Below are positions 1 to 8,672 of a stretch of DNA of 42,403 nt, one piece after another; the stretch's first letter is position 1; each line of letters opens with the position of its first letter. The DNA comes from Streptococcus sanguinis. GTDB lineage: Bacteria; Bacillota; Bacilli; Lactobacillales; Streptococcaceae. The notes under the pieces were generated by a model. It had not been told where the DNA came from. It worked only from the letters and a program-made list of their open reading frames with translations, and searched no databases. The DNA lies in NCBI RefSeq assembly GCF_003943655.1, contig NZ_RJMM01000016.1:1-42403 (forward strand), given 5' to 3'. The position numbers were made by a program, and so were the translations under genes.

Positions 1-168
1 GCTCTTGCTCATGTAGAAGAAGGATTTACATCAGAGGAAGGATACTATATTTGTTCGCTTAAAGATTCCAATATAAAAATTATGGAAAGTAACTTGGATG
101 AAGAGCGTCGTAATTTAGTTTCTTTAAAGCAAGAGATTATAGATTTCTTAAAGAAAATCTATTACTAA
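1..168 (+). CDS. C-terminal fragment of an unknown protein
   Basis: An open frame runs from the first base to a TAA at 166-168, giving the last 55 residues of a protein whose start lies outside the window. The tail is charged and probably helical (it contains NLDEERRNLVSLKQEIIDFL) and ends in KIYY. I do not recognise the family. The AT-rich codon use differs from gnd downstream. The assignment as coding rests on the uninterrupted frame and amphipathic composition only. Confidence 0.55.
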   Translation, partial: ALAHVEEGFTSEEGYYICSLKDSNIKIMESNLDEERRNLVSLKQEIIDFLKKIYY

Positions 169-345
169 CATTTTAATCTTGTAACTATTAAATCAGTCTC
201 AATTCCTTGATAGTGCTTGGTTCGTAGCATGATAACAAGAAAAATTCTAATTGTTCTGTAAGAATCATTTCATATGTGTCAACGGAGTAAGATAATTTTA
301 AGTATTACAAATTTGAATTATTATAATAAATGAAAATTTCTTTAT

Positions 346-397
346 TTTATAGTAAAGCTTAACACTCGTCAAATGAAATACTCTACTTTACTATAAA
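346..397. repeat. 12-bp perfect inverted repeat
   Basis: TTTATAGTAAAG at 346-357 is matched exactly by CTTTACTATAAA at 386-397 across a 28-base spacer. It is not followed by a T tract, so it is not a terminator in itself. It could be the trace of a small mobile repeat or part of a structured transcript. Confidence 0.6.
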
Positions 398-404
398 TCC
401 CCTC

Positions 405-436
405 AACCAAGTTCAGTTTCATCTGAGCTTGGTTTT
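405..436 (+). terminator. terminator-like hairpin upstream of gnd
   Basis: AACCAAGTTCAG (405-416) pairs with CTGAGCTTGGTT (423-434) as a 12-bp stem with one G-U pair and a 6-base loop. The T run after it is short. It probably insulates gnd from upstream transcription. Confidence 0.6.
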
Positions 437-497
437 CCTATCCCCATCCCCCCTTTCATCCCTCTCCGACTTAATACTTTCTTTTAAACCTTAAAAA

Positions 498-528
498 TGA
501 TAAAATAAGACAAACAAACTATAGGAGA
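498..528 (+). promoter_or_regulatory. gnd extended -10 promoter and RBS
   Basis: TGATAAAAT at 498-506 is an extended -10 (TGnTAAAAT). No good -35 is visible at the expected distance. AGGAGA at 523-528 is the ribosome binding site, five bases before the ATG at 534. Confidence 0.55.
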
Positions 529-533
529 ACATA

Positions 534-1958
534 ATGACTAAAGCAAATTTTGGTGTTGTTGGTATGGCTGTTATGGGCCGTAACCTTGCCCTAAATATCG
601 AATCTCGTGGCTATACTGTTGCCATTTATAACCGCTCAGCAAACAAGACAGAGGACGTCATTGCCTCTCATCCTGAGAAAAACTTTGTGCCAAGCTATGA
701 TGTAGAGTCTTTTGTCAACTCTATCGAAAAACCGCGTCGGATTATGCTGATGGTTCAAGCTGGTCCTGGTACCGATGCGACTATTCAAGCGCTGCTCCCT
801 CACTTGGATAAGGGCGATATCCTGATTGACGGTGGGAATACTTTCTACAAGGATACTATTCGCCGTAATGAAGAGTTGGCTAACTCTGGTATCAACTTCA
901 TCGGTACAGGTGTTTCCGGTGGTGAAAAGGGTGCATTGGAAGGGCCATCTATTATGCCGGGTGGTCAAAAAGAAGCTTATGAGTTGGTAGCCGATGTCTT
1001 AGAAGAAATCTCTGCCAAAGCTCCTGAAGACGGCGCACCATGTGTGACCTATATCGGTCCTGATGGCGCCGGTCACTATGTAAAAATGGTCCATAACGGG
1101 ATTGAATATGGAGATATGCAGCTTATCGCTGAGAGTTATGACCTGATGCAACACTTGCTGGGCCTTTCAGCTAGTGAAATGGCTGATATCTTCACAGAGT
1201 GGAACAAAGGCGAGTTGGACAGTTATCTGATTGAGATTACAGCGGATATCTTGACACGCAAGGACGATGAAGGGCAAGCTGGCCCAATCGTTGACTATAT
1301 TCTGGATGCAGCTGGCAATAAAGGAACTGGTAAGTGGACCAGTCAATCTTCACTGGATTTAGGTGTGCCGCTGCCATTGATTACTGAGTCAGTCTTTGCA
1401 CGTTACATTTCTACTTACAAAGATGAGCGAGTGGCTGCCAGCAAGGTATTGCCAAAACCAGCTGCTTTCACCTTTGAAGGAGATAAGGCAGAGTTGATTG
1501 AAAAGATCCGTCAGGCTCTTTACTTCTCAAAAATCATGTCTTATGCTCAAGGATTTGCTCAGTTGCGTGTAGCTTCTAAGGAAAACAACTGGAACCTGCC
1601 GTTTGGAGAGATTGCTTCTATCTGGCGTGCTGGCTGTATCATCCGTGCCCGCTTCCTGCAAAAGATTACAGATGCTTACAGCCGTGATGCTGACCTTGCA
1701 AACCTACTCTTGGATGAATACTTCATGGATATTACGGCTAAGTACCAGCAGGCAGTCCGTGATGTTGTCAGCTTGGCTGTGCAAGCGGGAGTACCAGTAC
1801 CAACCTTCTCCAGTGCCATTGCTTACTTTGATAGCTACCGTGCGGAAAATCTGCCAGCGAATCTGATTCAGGCGCAGCGTGATTACTTTGGTGCTCATAC
1901 ATACAACCGTAAGGACAAAGAAGGTACCTACCACTATTCTTGGTACGACGAAAAATAG
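534..1958 (+). CDS. gnd: 6-phosphogluconate dehydrogenase, decarboxylating
   Basis: It catalyses oxidative decarboxylation of 6-phosphogluconate to ribulose 5-phosphate with NADP+ in the cytosolic oxidative pentose phosphate pathway. The 474-residue length is normal for the family. The N-terminal Rossmann motif [13 protein letters not shown] lies at about residues 7-19. The substrate segment [14 protein letters not shown] is at about 126-139. The catalytic region contains K184, H187, N188 and E191. The family signature around [12 protein letters not shown] is at 258-269. It starts at the first ATG behind AGGAGA. Nine bases separate it from ritR, so the two are probably co-transcribed, as in S. 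pneumoniae. Confidence 0.98.
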   Translation: MTKANFGVVGMAVMGRNLALNIESRGYTVAIYNRSANKTEDVIASHPEKNFVPSYDVESFVNSIEKPRRIMLMVQAGPGTDATIQALLPHLDKGDILIDGGNTFYKDTIRRNEELANSGINFIGTGVSGGEKGALEGPSIMPGGQKEAYELVADVLEEISAKAPEDGAPCVTYIGPDGAGHYVKMVHNGIEYGDMQLIAESYDLMQHLLGLSASEMADIFTEWNKGELDSYLIEITADILTRKDDEGQAGPIVDYILDAAGNKGTGKWTSQSSLDLGVPLPLITESVFARYISTYKDERVAASKVLPKPAAFTFEGDKAELIEKIRQALYFSKIMSYAQGFAQLRVASKENNWNLPFGEIASIWRAGCIIRARFLQKITDAYSRDADLANLLLDEYFMDITAKYQQAVRDVVSLAVQAGVPVPTFSSAIAYFDSYRAENLPANLIQAQRDYFGAHTYNRKDKEGTYHYSWYDEK

Positions 1959-1967
1959 GATAGGCCT

Positions 1968-2657
1968 ATGGCAAAGCGAATTTTACTAGTAGAAAATGAA
2001 AAAAATCTTGCCCGGTTTGTGAGTTTGGAACTGCAAAAGGAAAGCTTTCTTGTAGATTTAGCTGAGACCGGTCAAGAGGGACTGGCTTTGGCTAAAGATG
2101 TGGACTATGACTTGCTCTTGCTCAACTATGATCTTCAAGATATGACTGCCAGCGATTTTGCTCAGCAGCTGAGCTTGATTAAGCCGGCTTCCGTCATTAT
2201 CGTTCTGGCTAGTCGCGAAGAGATTGCGGAGCAGCAGGAAGCAATCCAGCATTTTGCTGTTTCCTACGTGGTCAAGCCTTTCATTATCAGTGATTTAGTG
2301 GAGCGTGTCTCTATCATTTTCCGCGGGCGCGACTTTATCGACCAGCACTGCAGCCTCTTGAAAATTCCGACCTCTTACAGGAATCTGCGAGTGGATATTA
2401 AAAATCACACAGTTTACCGTGGCGAGGAAGTTATTGCGCTGACGCGGCGGGAGTACGATCTGCTGGTAACCCTGATGAGCAGCAATAAGGTCATGAGCCG
2501 TGAGCAACTACTGGAGCGTGTCTGGAAGTACGAGAGTGCAACGGAGACCAACGTTGTAGATGTTTATATTCGTTATCTGCGCAGTAAAATTGATGTGGAA
2601 GGGCAGCCAAGCTATATCAAAACCGTTCGCGGTGTTGGTTATGCCATGCAAGAATAA
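1968..2657 (+). CDS. ritR: orphan OmpR-family response regulator RitR
   Basis: This 229-residue protein has a receiver domain (about 1-118) and a winged-helix DNA-binding domain (about 135-228, ending GVGYAMQE). The usual phospho-accepting aspartate is replaced by asparagine: LLLLNYDL places N53 at that site. A single cysteine is at position 128 in the linker helix (RDFIDQHC). Both features match pneumococcal RitR, a repressor of iron transport that responds to oxidation of Cys128 rather than to phosphorylation. Position directly after gnd is the same as in pneumococcus. No partner kinase gene is nearby. Iron and oxidative-stress regulation is inferred from this match. Confidence 0.92.
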   Translation: MAKRILLVENEKNLARFVSLELQKESFLVDLAETGQEGLALAKDVDYDLLLLNYDLQDMTASDFAQQLSLIKPASVIIVLASREEIAEQQEAIQHFAVSYVVKPFIISDLVERVSIIFRGRDFIDQHCSLLKIPTSYRNLRVDIKNHTVYRGEEVIALTRREYDLLVTLMSSNKVMSREQLLERVWKYESATETNVVDVYIRYLRSKIDVEGQPSYIKTVRGVGYAMQE

Positions 2658-2664
2658 AAAAATC

Positions 2665-2699
2665 AAAACTCTGTTCTCCTTGAGAGACGGAGTTTTTTT
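2665..2699 (+). terminator. terminator of gnd-ritR
   Basis: AAACTCTGTT (2666-2675) pairs with GACGGAGTTT (2686-2695) with G-U pairs, followed by a T7 run at 2693-2699. It lies a few bases after the ritR stop. Confidence 0.85.
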
Positions 2700-2850
2700 G
2701 CGCTTGTTACAGTATTAATAGGAGAAATAATGCGGACTTTCTGGTTATTCTATGCAATCGTTTTCGTTAAAATATAGCAAGAATGTGGTTCGTAAAGAAA
2801 AATTTTAAACTTTAGGATGCAAAAAAAGAGAAAATTTTTTTATAAAAGCC

Positions 2851-2878
2851 TTTACAAAATAAAAAATCGTGCTATAAT
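2851..2878 (+). promoter_or_regulatory. promoter of the PTS gene
   Basis: TTTACA at 2851-2856 and a consensus TATAAT at 2873-2878 are 16 bases apart. The leader to the ATG at 2948 is about 65 bases and carries the cre site. Confidence 0.85.
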
Positions 2879-2889
2879 AGATGTATCGA

Positions 2890-2907
2890 TATGCAAACGA
2901 TTTCATA
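2890..2907 (+). promoter_or_regulatory. cre / LacI-family operator
   Basis: TGCAAACGATTTCA at 2892-2905 matches the CcpA cre consensus TGNAANCGNTNNCA at every fixed position, inside an 18-bp imperfect palindrome (2890-2907). It lies just downstream of the -10, where bound CcpA would block initiation or elongation. A second half, GTTTGCA (2921-2927), is inverted relative to TGCAAAC (2892-2898), so a MalR-type LacI regulator is an alternative reader. Confidence 0.82.
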
Positions 2908-2947
2908 ATAAAGCGAACTTGTTTGCAAAAAATATAAGGAGGTCTGA

Positions 2948-5140
2948 ATGATGAAAGATTCATTCAAGAACATTTTTAGCTTTGAATTTTGGCAAAAATT
3001 CGGTAAAGCTTTGATGGTGGTCGTTGCTGTTATGCCGGCAGCAGGACTGATGATTAGTATCGGTAAGTCTATTCCGATGATTAATCCAAATCTAGGTGTT
3101 TTAGTCACTATTGGCGGTGTCTTAGAGCAGATTGGTTGGGGGGTTATCGGTAACCTGCATATCCTCTTTGCTTTGGCTATTGGTGGAAGCTGGGCAAAAG
3201 AACGCGCAGGCGGTGCCTTCGCAGCAGGTCTGTCCTTTATCCTGATTAACCGTATTACTGGTGTTATGTTTGGCGTTACCAGCGATATGCTCTCAGATAA
3301 GGTAGCTGTGGTTAAAACAATGTTTGGCGCATCGATTAAGGTTTCTGATTATTTCATCAGCGTTCTGGAGTCACCAGCTCTGAATATGGGTGTCTTTGTC
3401 GGAATTATCGCAGGTTTTGTTGGAGCGACAGCTTATAACAAATACTATAATTTCCGTAAATTGCCAGATGCTTTGTCATTCTTTAATGGTAAGCGTTTTG
3501 TACCTTTCGTTGTTATCTTGCGCTCAGTAATTGTAGCAATTGTTTTGTCATTTGTATGGCCAGTTGTTCAATCAGGTATCAACAGCTTTGGTATTTGGAT
3601 TGCTAACTCACAAGATACTGCACCAGTTTTGGCACCATTCATCTATGGTACTTTGGAACGTCTCTTGCTTCCATTTGGTTTGCACCACATGTTGACCATT
3701 CCAATGAACTACACAGAACTAGGTGGTGTTTATCACGTTATTACTGGTTCTGGTGCGGGAACAACTGTAGCTGGTCAAGATCCACTGTGGTTGGCTTGGG
3801 TAACTGACTTGGTTGGTACGAAATCAGCTGATCCTTCTACTTACCAACACTTGCTTGATACAGTTCATCCAGCTCGCTTTAAAGTTGGTCAGATGATTGG
3901 TTCATTCGGTATCCTTATGGGGGTAGCGGCAGCTATCTATCACAACGTGGATGCTGACAAGAAGCACAAATACAAAGGTATGATGATTGCGACTGCTTTG
4001 GCAACCTTCTTGACAGGGGTGACTGAACCAATCGAGTACATGTTCATGTTCGTTGCAACACCGCTGTATATCATTTATGCATTTGTACAAGGTGCTGCGT
4101 TCGCAATGGCTGACATCGTTAACCTTCGTGTGCACTCATTCGGTTCTATCGAATTCTTGACCCGTACTCCTATGGCCATCAATGCTGGCTTGGGAATGGA
4201 TATCATCAACTTCATCTGGGTAACGATCCTCTTTGGTGTTGTGATGTACCTCATTTCTAACTTCATGATCAAGAAGTTTAACTATGCAACTCCAGGACGT
4301 AACGGTAACTATGAAACAGCAGATGGTTCAGATGAAGCTTCTTCATCAGAGTCAACTAGTGGTAAAGTTGCTGAAGCATCTCAAGCAGTAAATGTTATCA
4401 ACCTTCTGGGTGGTCGCGCTAATATCGTAGATGTAGATGCATGTATGACTCGTCTGCGTGTGACTGTCAAAGATGCTAAAAAAGTTGGAACAGAAGAACA
4501 GTGGAAAGCTGAAGGCGCTATGGGCTTGGTTATGAAAGGCCAAGGCGTTCAGGCTATCTACGGACCAAAAGCTGACGTTCTTAAATCTGATATTCAAGAC
4601 TTGTTGGATTCTGGTGAAGTGATTCCTGAAACACTTCCTAGCCAAAAAGCAGAATCAGCAGCAGCCGAAGTTACTTACAAAGGTGTGACTGAGGAAGTTG
4701 AAACTGTTGCGGACGGTCAAGTCATTGACTTGGCAGATGTTAAAGATCCAGTATTCTCACAAAAAATGATGGGTGATGGATTTGCAGTTGAGCCAGAAAA
4801 TGGTAAGATTTATTCACCAGTTGCTGGTACAGTAACTAGCGTCTTCCCTAGCAAGCATGCTATCGGTCTTGTGACAGATAATGGCCTGGAAGTCTTGGTA
4901 CATATTGGTTTGGAAACTGTTAGCCTTGAAGGTAAACCATTCGAAGTTCATGTTTCAGAAGGTCAAAAAGTTGCAGCTGGAGATCTTCTAGTCACGGCTG
5001 ACTTGGAAGCAATCAAGGAAGCAGGACGTGAAACTTCAACAATCGTAGTCTTCACAAATGCAGCAGCTATCAAGTCTGTAACAGTAGAAAAACTTGGTCA
5101 AGCATCTGCTAAGACAGTTGTTGCTAAGGTTGAATTGTAA
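2948..5140 (+). CDS. ptsG: PTS glucose/maltose-type transporter, EIICBA
   Basis: This membrane permease imports and phosphorylates a hexose or glucoside. Its 730 residues run EIIC (about 10-430, many hydrophobic segments), a Ser/Glu-rich linker, EIIB (about 470-550) and EIIA (about 600-725). Phospho-site Cys499 lies in DACMTRLRV. In EIIA, His637 and His652 (EVLVHIGLETV) have the 15-residue spacing of the EIIAGlc active-site pair. Two adjacent ATGs follow AGGAGG at 2937-2942; I use the first. The cre site predicts catabolite control. Streptococcal homologues are labelled PtsG or, where tested in S. mutans, the maltose transporter MalT. The EEP-family neighbour also occurs beside malT as I recall it, so the substrate remains open. 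Confidence 0.9.
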   Translation: MMKDSFKNIFSFEFWQKFGKALMVVVAVMPAAGLMISIGKSIPMINPNLGVLVTIGGVLEQIGWGVIGNLHILFALAIGGSWAKERAGGAFAAGLSFILINRITGVMFGVTSDMLSDKVAVVKTMFGASIKVSDYFISVLESPALNMGVFVGIIAGFVGATAYNKYYNFRKLPDALSFFNGKRFVPFVVILRSVIVAIVLSFVWPVVQSGINSFGIWIANSQDTAPVLAPFIYGTLERLLLPFGLHHMLTIPMNYTELGGVYHVITGSGAGTTVAGQDPLWLAWVTDLVGTKSADPSTYQHLLDTVHPARFKVGQMIGSFGILMGVAAAIYHNVDADKKHKYKGMMIATALATFLTGVTEPIEYMFMFVATPLYIIYAFVQGAAFAMADIVNLRVHSFGSIEFLTRTPMAINAGLGMDIINFIWVTILFGVVMYLISNFMIKKFNYATPGRNGNYETADGSDEASSSESTSGKVAEASQAVNVINLLGGRANIVDVDACMTRLRVTVKDAKKVGTEEQWKAEGAMGLVMKGQGVQAIYGPKADVLKSDIQDLLDSGEVIPETLPSQKAESAAAEVTYKGVTEEVETVADGQVIDLADVKDPVFSQKMMGDGFAVEPENGKIYSPVAGTVTSVFPSKHAIGLVTDNGLEVLVHIGLETVSLEGKPFEVHVSEGQKVAAGDLLVTADLEAIKEAGRETSTIVVFTNAAAIKSVTVEKLGQASAKTVVAKVEL

Positions 5141-5157
5141 AATAGAAAAGAGAAATC

Positions 5158-5973
5158 ATGGCAAAATTCCTGACATTAAATACTCATAGTTGGATGGAAG
5201 AAGAGCAAGAAACGAAGCTTAATCAGCTTGTAGAACGCATTCTTCAAGAAAAATATGATGTCATTTGCCTGCAGGAAGTCAATCAATTAACGGAGTCTGA
5301 ACAGGTTGTTCAGGCTCCTTTTTATCAGGCAGTTGAAGGAGCGATTGGGATTCATCAAGATCACTTTGCTCTTTGCTTGGTAAAAAAGTTGGCTGAAGCA
5401 GGACTGGACTATCATTGGTCCTGGGCCTATAATCATATTGGGTTTGATATTTACAACGAAGGAGTGGCAATTCTGTCCAGAAAGCCGCTGACTCCTAGAG
5501 AAGTTCTGGTATCAGAGGCTAATGATCCTAGGGATTATCATACTCGTAAGGTCTTGCTAGCTGAGACTGAGGTAGATGGTCAATTGCTGACAATTGCCTC
5601 CTGCCATCTGTCTTGGTGGGACAAAGGTTTCCAGGGAGAATGGACTAAGCTTGAAGAAGAGCTGCTACAAGCAGAAACTCCTCTGGTCCTCATGGGCGAT
5701 TTCAACAATCCAGTCGGTCAGCAAGGCTACCAGACCATCTTAGCCAGTCCGCTGAAGCTGCAGGATAGCCATACTGCTGCAAAAGAAGCTATCGGAGAGG
5801 CGACAGTAGAAGGGACTATTGCAGGCTGGGATGATAATAAACATGCTCTGAAGATAGACTATGTTTTCACTAGCCAAGGGATGGACGTTGAGCGCTCCGC
5901 TGTCGTTTTTAACGGGAAAGAAACCCCTGTTGTCAGTGACCATTTTGGTATAGAAGTGCAAGTGACTTTATAG
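5158..5973 (+). CDS. endonuclease/exonuclease/phosphatase-family protein
   Basis: This 271-residue protein has the DNase I-like metal-dependent fold. Visible motifs are LQEVNQ (metal-binding E40), CHLSWWDKG (about 148-156), GDFNNP (about 178-183), KIDYVF and the C-terminal SDHFGI. No signal peptide or membrane segment is seen, so it is cytosolic. The family includes nucleases, sphingomyelinases and sugar- or inositol-phosphate phosphatases, and the substrate cannot be read from sequence. It starts 17 bases after the PTS gene without its own promoter, which suggests a role linked to the imported sugar, for example dephosphorylating a sugar phosphate. That role is inference. Confidence 0.85.
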   Translation: MAKFLTLNTHSWMEEEQETKLNQLVERILQEKYDVICLQEVNQLTESEQVVQAPFYQAVEGAIGIHQDHFALCLVKKLAEAGLDYHWSWAYNHIGFDIYNEGVAILSRKPLTPREVLVSEANDPRDYHTRKVLLAETEVDGQLLTIASCHLSWWDKGFQGEWTKLEEELLQAETPLVLMGDFNNPVGQQGYQTILASPLKLQDSHTAAKEAIGEATVEGTIAGWDDNKHALKIDYVFTSQGMDVERSAVVFNGKETPVVSDHFGIEVQVTL

Positions 5974-5985
5974 AAATAAAAAGAT

Positions 5986-6031
5986 GAGGCAAGACTGAGA
6001 ACGCAACAGATTTGCCTCTCTTTTTCTTTTT
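5986..6031 (+). terminator. terminator of the PTS operon
   Basis: GAGGCAA (5986-5992) pairs with TTGCCTC (6012-6018) around a 19-base loop, followed by a T-rich run to about 6031. Confidence 0.75.
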
Positions 6032-6105
6032 GATAAACATATTTTTAGGGTGAAATAGTGTAATTTTACACCCCAAACGGCTGTCTTTTGTTATTCTTGA
6101 AAACG

Positions 6106-6114
6106 TGTTATAAT
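6106..6114 (+). promoter_or_regulatory. nrdR extended -10 promoter
   Basis: TGTTATAAT at 6106-6114 is an extended -10 with a consensus TATAAT. The -35 is weak (TTTTGT-like at 6086-6091). AGGAGG follows at 6131-6136, before the ATG at 6144. Confidence 0.75.
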
Positions 6115-6143
6115 GAAGTATTAGGATTCTAGGAGGAAATGGT

Positions 6144-6617
6144 ATGCGTTGTCCGAAATGTGGTGGGAATAAATCAAGTGTAGTTGATAGCAGACAGGCA
6201 GAAGATGGGAATACAATCCGTCGCCGCCGTGAGTGTGAGGAATGTCAACACCGCTTTACGACCTACGAGCGTGTTGAAGAGAGAACCCTAGTTGTTGTCA
6301 AGAAGGACGGGACACGCGAGCAATTTTCTCGGGATAAGATTTTTAACGGTATTATTCGCTCCGCTCAAAAGCGGCCAGTATCTAGTGACGAAATAGAAGA
6401 GATTGTCAACCGAATCGAGCAAAAGGTCCGCAGTCAGAGCGATAATGAAATCAATAGTGAATATATTGGATCCTTAGTCATGGATGAACTGGCCGAGCTG
6501 GATGAAATCACCTACGTTCGTTTCGCCAGTGTTTACCGGAGTTTCAAGGATGTGGGCGAGCTGGAAAGCCTGCTCAAGCAGATTACCAAGGGGTCCAAGA
6601 AGAAAAAGGACAAATAA
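6144..6617 (+). CDS. nrdR: transcriptional repressor NrdR
   Basis: NrdR represses ribonucleotide reductase operons when its ATP-cone domain senses (d)ATP. The 157-residue protein has the N-terminal zinc ribbon with C3, C6, C31 and C34 (MRCPKCGG and ECEECQHRF) and an ATP-cone beginning around [16 protein letters not shown] (about 52-67). The Lys-rich tail is common in streptococci. It is first in a run with dnaB and dnaI, joining dNTP supply to replication initiation. The dnaB ATG follows its stop codon directly. Confidence 0.97.
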   Translation: MRCPKCGGNKSSVVDSRQAEDGNTIRRRRECEECQHRFTTYERVEERTLVVVKKDGTREQFSRDKIFNGIIRSAQKRPVSSDEIEEIVNRIEQKVRSQSDNEINSEYIGSLVMDELAELDEITYVRFASVYRSFKDVGELESLLKQITKGSKKKKDK

Positions 6618-7772
6618 ATGAAACCAAACCATCAGTTTTCTTTCTTGCGCAATAATGCAGTCAGCTCAGATATTGCTATCTTGACCAAGCTCTATTTGCC
6701 GATTTTGGGGAGAGAAGCGGTAGCACTTTATCTTTATCTGCTGTCTTTTGGAGATAATGGGCAAAAGCAGCACCTCTTCAGTCAGATTCTCAATCATTTA
6801 GATTTTGGACTTAATATTTTAGAAGAAAGTTTTGAGCGTTTGGCAGCGATTAAGCTAGTAGATCTTTATCAAACAGATGACTATTATCTGATTCAACTCC
6901 ACCCGACCTTAACGGCGGAGGAATTTTTCAGCCATAATGTGTACAGTCGGCTCTTGGAAAAGAAAATCGGCGAAGCTGCTGCAGATGCCCTGCGACCAGA
7001 AAATCCTAGCGGAGATAAATTGATCAAGCCTTTTATGCAGGTGTTTGGTATGGAAGATGAGCAAGCAAGGGCAGTGCGAAAAGCCAATGATTTTGACTTG
7101 GAGTATTTCAAGCAACGGATGGCTCAGGACAATCTTCGTTTTGCCAATGAAAAGGAAGATGTGCTAGAATTGTTTGCAATTGCTGAGCAGAAGAAGTGGA
7201 CTTGGTATGAGACTTATGTCTTGGCGAGAGAAACTGCTGTTTCTCAGGTCATTTCTACTAAACGGATGAAGCAAAAGCTAGCTCAGAAGCCGGCAGAAGG
7301 CCAATTTTCTAAGCAGGAGCAGTCTATCATTCAAGAGGCAAAACGAACATCTCCAATGGTCTTTCTGGCAGAAATCAAAAAAACTCGTCAGGCTGCTATT
7401 ACGCGGACGGAGAGAAAGCTTTTGCTAGATTTAGCTGAATTAGGCCTTTTGGACGAGGTTATCAACGTAATCTTGCTCTTGACCTTTAATAAGGTGGATT
7501 CAGCCAATCTCAATGAAAAGTATGCCCTCAAGGTAGCTAATGATTTTTCTTATCAAAAGGTGACGACAGCTGAGGAAGCAGTCTTGAGAATCCGTGAGCG
7601 CAACCAGCAGCCCCAGAACCGTCCAGCTAAATCTGGACAAGGCTCTACCAAAAGCAATGTACCTGACTGGAGTCAGCCGGATTATAAAAACGAAACGAGT
7701 GCAGAGAAGCAGGCCGAGCTAGAAGAGCAGAAACGTCGGCTCTTAGCCAAACTTGAAGGAGGAGGCGAATAA
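6618..7772 (+). CDS. dnaB: replication initiation / membrane attachment protein DnaB
   Basis: This is Gram-positive DnaB (not the helicase), a DnaD-like primosome protein that helps load the replicative helicase. The 384 residues hold an N-terminal winged-helix DnaB/DnaD region (about 1-110) and a C-terminal DDBH2-type domain (about 200-330). A charged, Gln/Lys-rich tail follows. It begins directly at the nrdR stop, with AAGGA inside the nrdR end as ribosome binding site, and is followed without a gap by dnaI. The order nrdR-dnaB-dnaI is conserved in streptococci. Family identity rests mainly on context plus size, as the sequence is divergent. Confidence 0.93.
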   Translation: MKPNHQFSFLRNNAVSSDIAILTKLYLPILGREAVALYLYLLSFGDNGQKQHLFSQILNHLDFGLNILEESFERLAAIKLVDLYQTDDYYLIQLHPTLTAEEFFSHNVYSRLLEKKIGEAAADALRPENPSGDKLIKPFMQVFGMEDEQARAVRKANDFDLEYFKQRMAQDNLRFANEKEDVLELFAIAEQKKWTWYETYVLARETAVSQVISTKRMKQKLAQKPAEGQFSKQEQSIIQEAKRTSPMVFLAEIKKTRQAAITRTERKLLLDLAELGLLDEVINVILLLTFNKVDSANLNEKYALKVANDFSYQKVTTAEEAVLRIRERNQQPQNRPAKSGQGSTKSNVPDWSQPDYKNETSAEKQAELEEQKRRLLAKLEGGGE

Positions 7773-8672
7773 ATGGAGAAAATAGGACAGAATATGCCTC
7801 ATATGAATAGGGTGCGGCAGTTTGACTATCAGGAGCTGGTCAAGCAGATTATGGCGGACCCAGATGTCGCGGCCTTTATCCAGCAGGAAAAGCTGACCCA
7901 AGCTGAAATTCAGCGCAGTGTCTCCAAGTTTAACCAGTATATTACGGAGCGCAACCGTTTTTTGCTGGGGGACGAGACCTATATTGCTAAGGGCTATAAG
8001 CCAATCTTGGTGAAAAATGAAGGCTATGCGGATGTTGCCTATGAAGAGACGCCTGAGTTGATTGAGCAGGAGAGACAGGAGGCTATTAGAAGCCGTCTCA
8101 ATCTCATCAGCCTACCAGCCAGTCTCAAGGAGGCTAGTCTGGCTCAGGTGGATCTGGACGATGTTGGCCGCTACAAGGCTTTTGAATTTTTGACCAACTT
8201 CGTTGCTGAGTTTCCGAATTATCAGAAGTCTGTTTATCTCTACGGGGATTTTGGGGTCGGGAAGAGCTACATGATGGCTGCTCTGGCGCATGATTTGTCA
8301 GAAAAACGCGGTGTTTCAACGACTCTGCTCCACTATCCGAGCTTTGTTTTGGATGTGAAGAATGCGATCAGTTCCGGCTTGGTCAAGGAAAAGATTGACC
8401 AGGTCAAGACAGCTCAAGTGCTGATTTTGGACGATATCGGTGCAGAGCAGTCTAGCCCCTGGATGCGAGATGAGATTTTGCAGGTCATTCTCCAGCACCG
8501 CATGCAGGAAAATCTGCCAACTTTCTTTACTTCTAACTTTAGTTTTGCGGATTTAGAGCGTCACTTTGCCAGCTCTAAGAATGGCGATGAGACTTGGCAA
8601 GCCAAGCGAGTTATGGAGCGGATTAAATTTCTGGCTCAGGAGGTACGCCTAGAAGGAGAGAACCGCCGATGA
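7773..8672 (+). CDS. dnaI: primosomal helicase loader DnaI
   Basis: DnaI is the AAA+ ATPase that loads the replicative helicase with DnaB and DnaD. The 299-residue protein carries Walker A GDFGVGKS (K164) and Walker B VLILDDIGAE (D220, D221), with the usual RVMERIKFLAQEV-type end. The N-terminal domain (1-130) has no cysteine at all, although B. subtilis DnaI uses a zinc site there. The start abuts the dnaB stop and lies behind a strong GGAGGAGG. The 3' end overlaps the nitroreductase by four bases (ATGA), implying translational coupling. Confidence 0.96.
   Translation: MEKIGQNMPHMNRVRQFDYQELVKQIMADPDVAAFIQQEKLTQAEIQRSVSKFNQYITERNRFLLGDETYIAKGYKPILVKNEGYADVAYEETPELIEQERQEAIRSRLNLISLPASLKEASLAQVDLDDVGRYKAFEFLTNFVAEFPNYQKSVYLYGDFGVGKSYMMAALAHDLSEKRGVSTTLLHYPSFVLDVKNAISSGLVKEKIDQVKTAQVLILDDIGAEQSSPWMRDEILQVILQHRMQENLPTFFTSNFSFADLERHFASSKNGDETWQAKRVMERIKFLAQEVRLEGENRR

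Larger units (their letters stand above)
169..533. other. AT-rich intergenic region before gnd
   Basis: This 365-base stretch has no convincing gene. It holds a TATAAT-like box at 322-327, a perfect 12-bp inverted repeat (346-357 with 386-397), a terminator-like hairpin at 405-436 and the gnd promoter near 498-506. A 10-codon frame starting at 330 is too short to call. The arrangement of box, repeat and terminator would fit a small RNA or the remnant of a miniature repeat. Confidence 0.6.
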
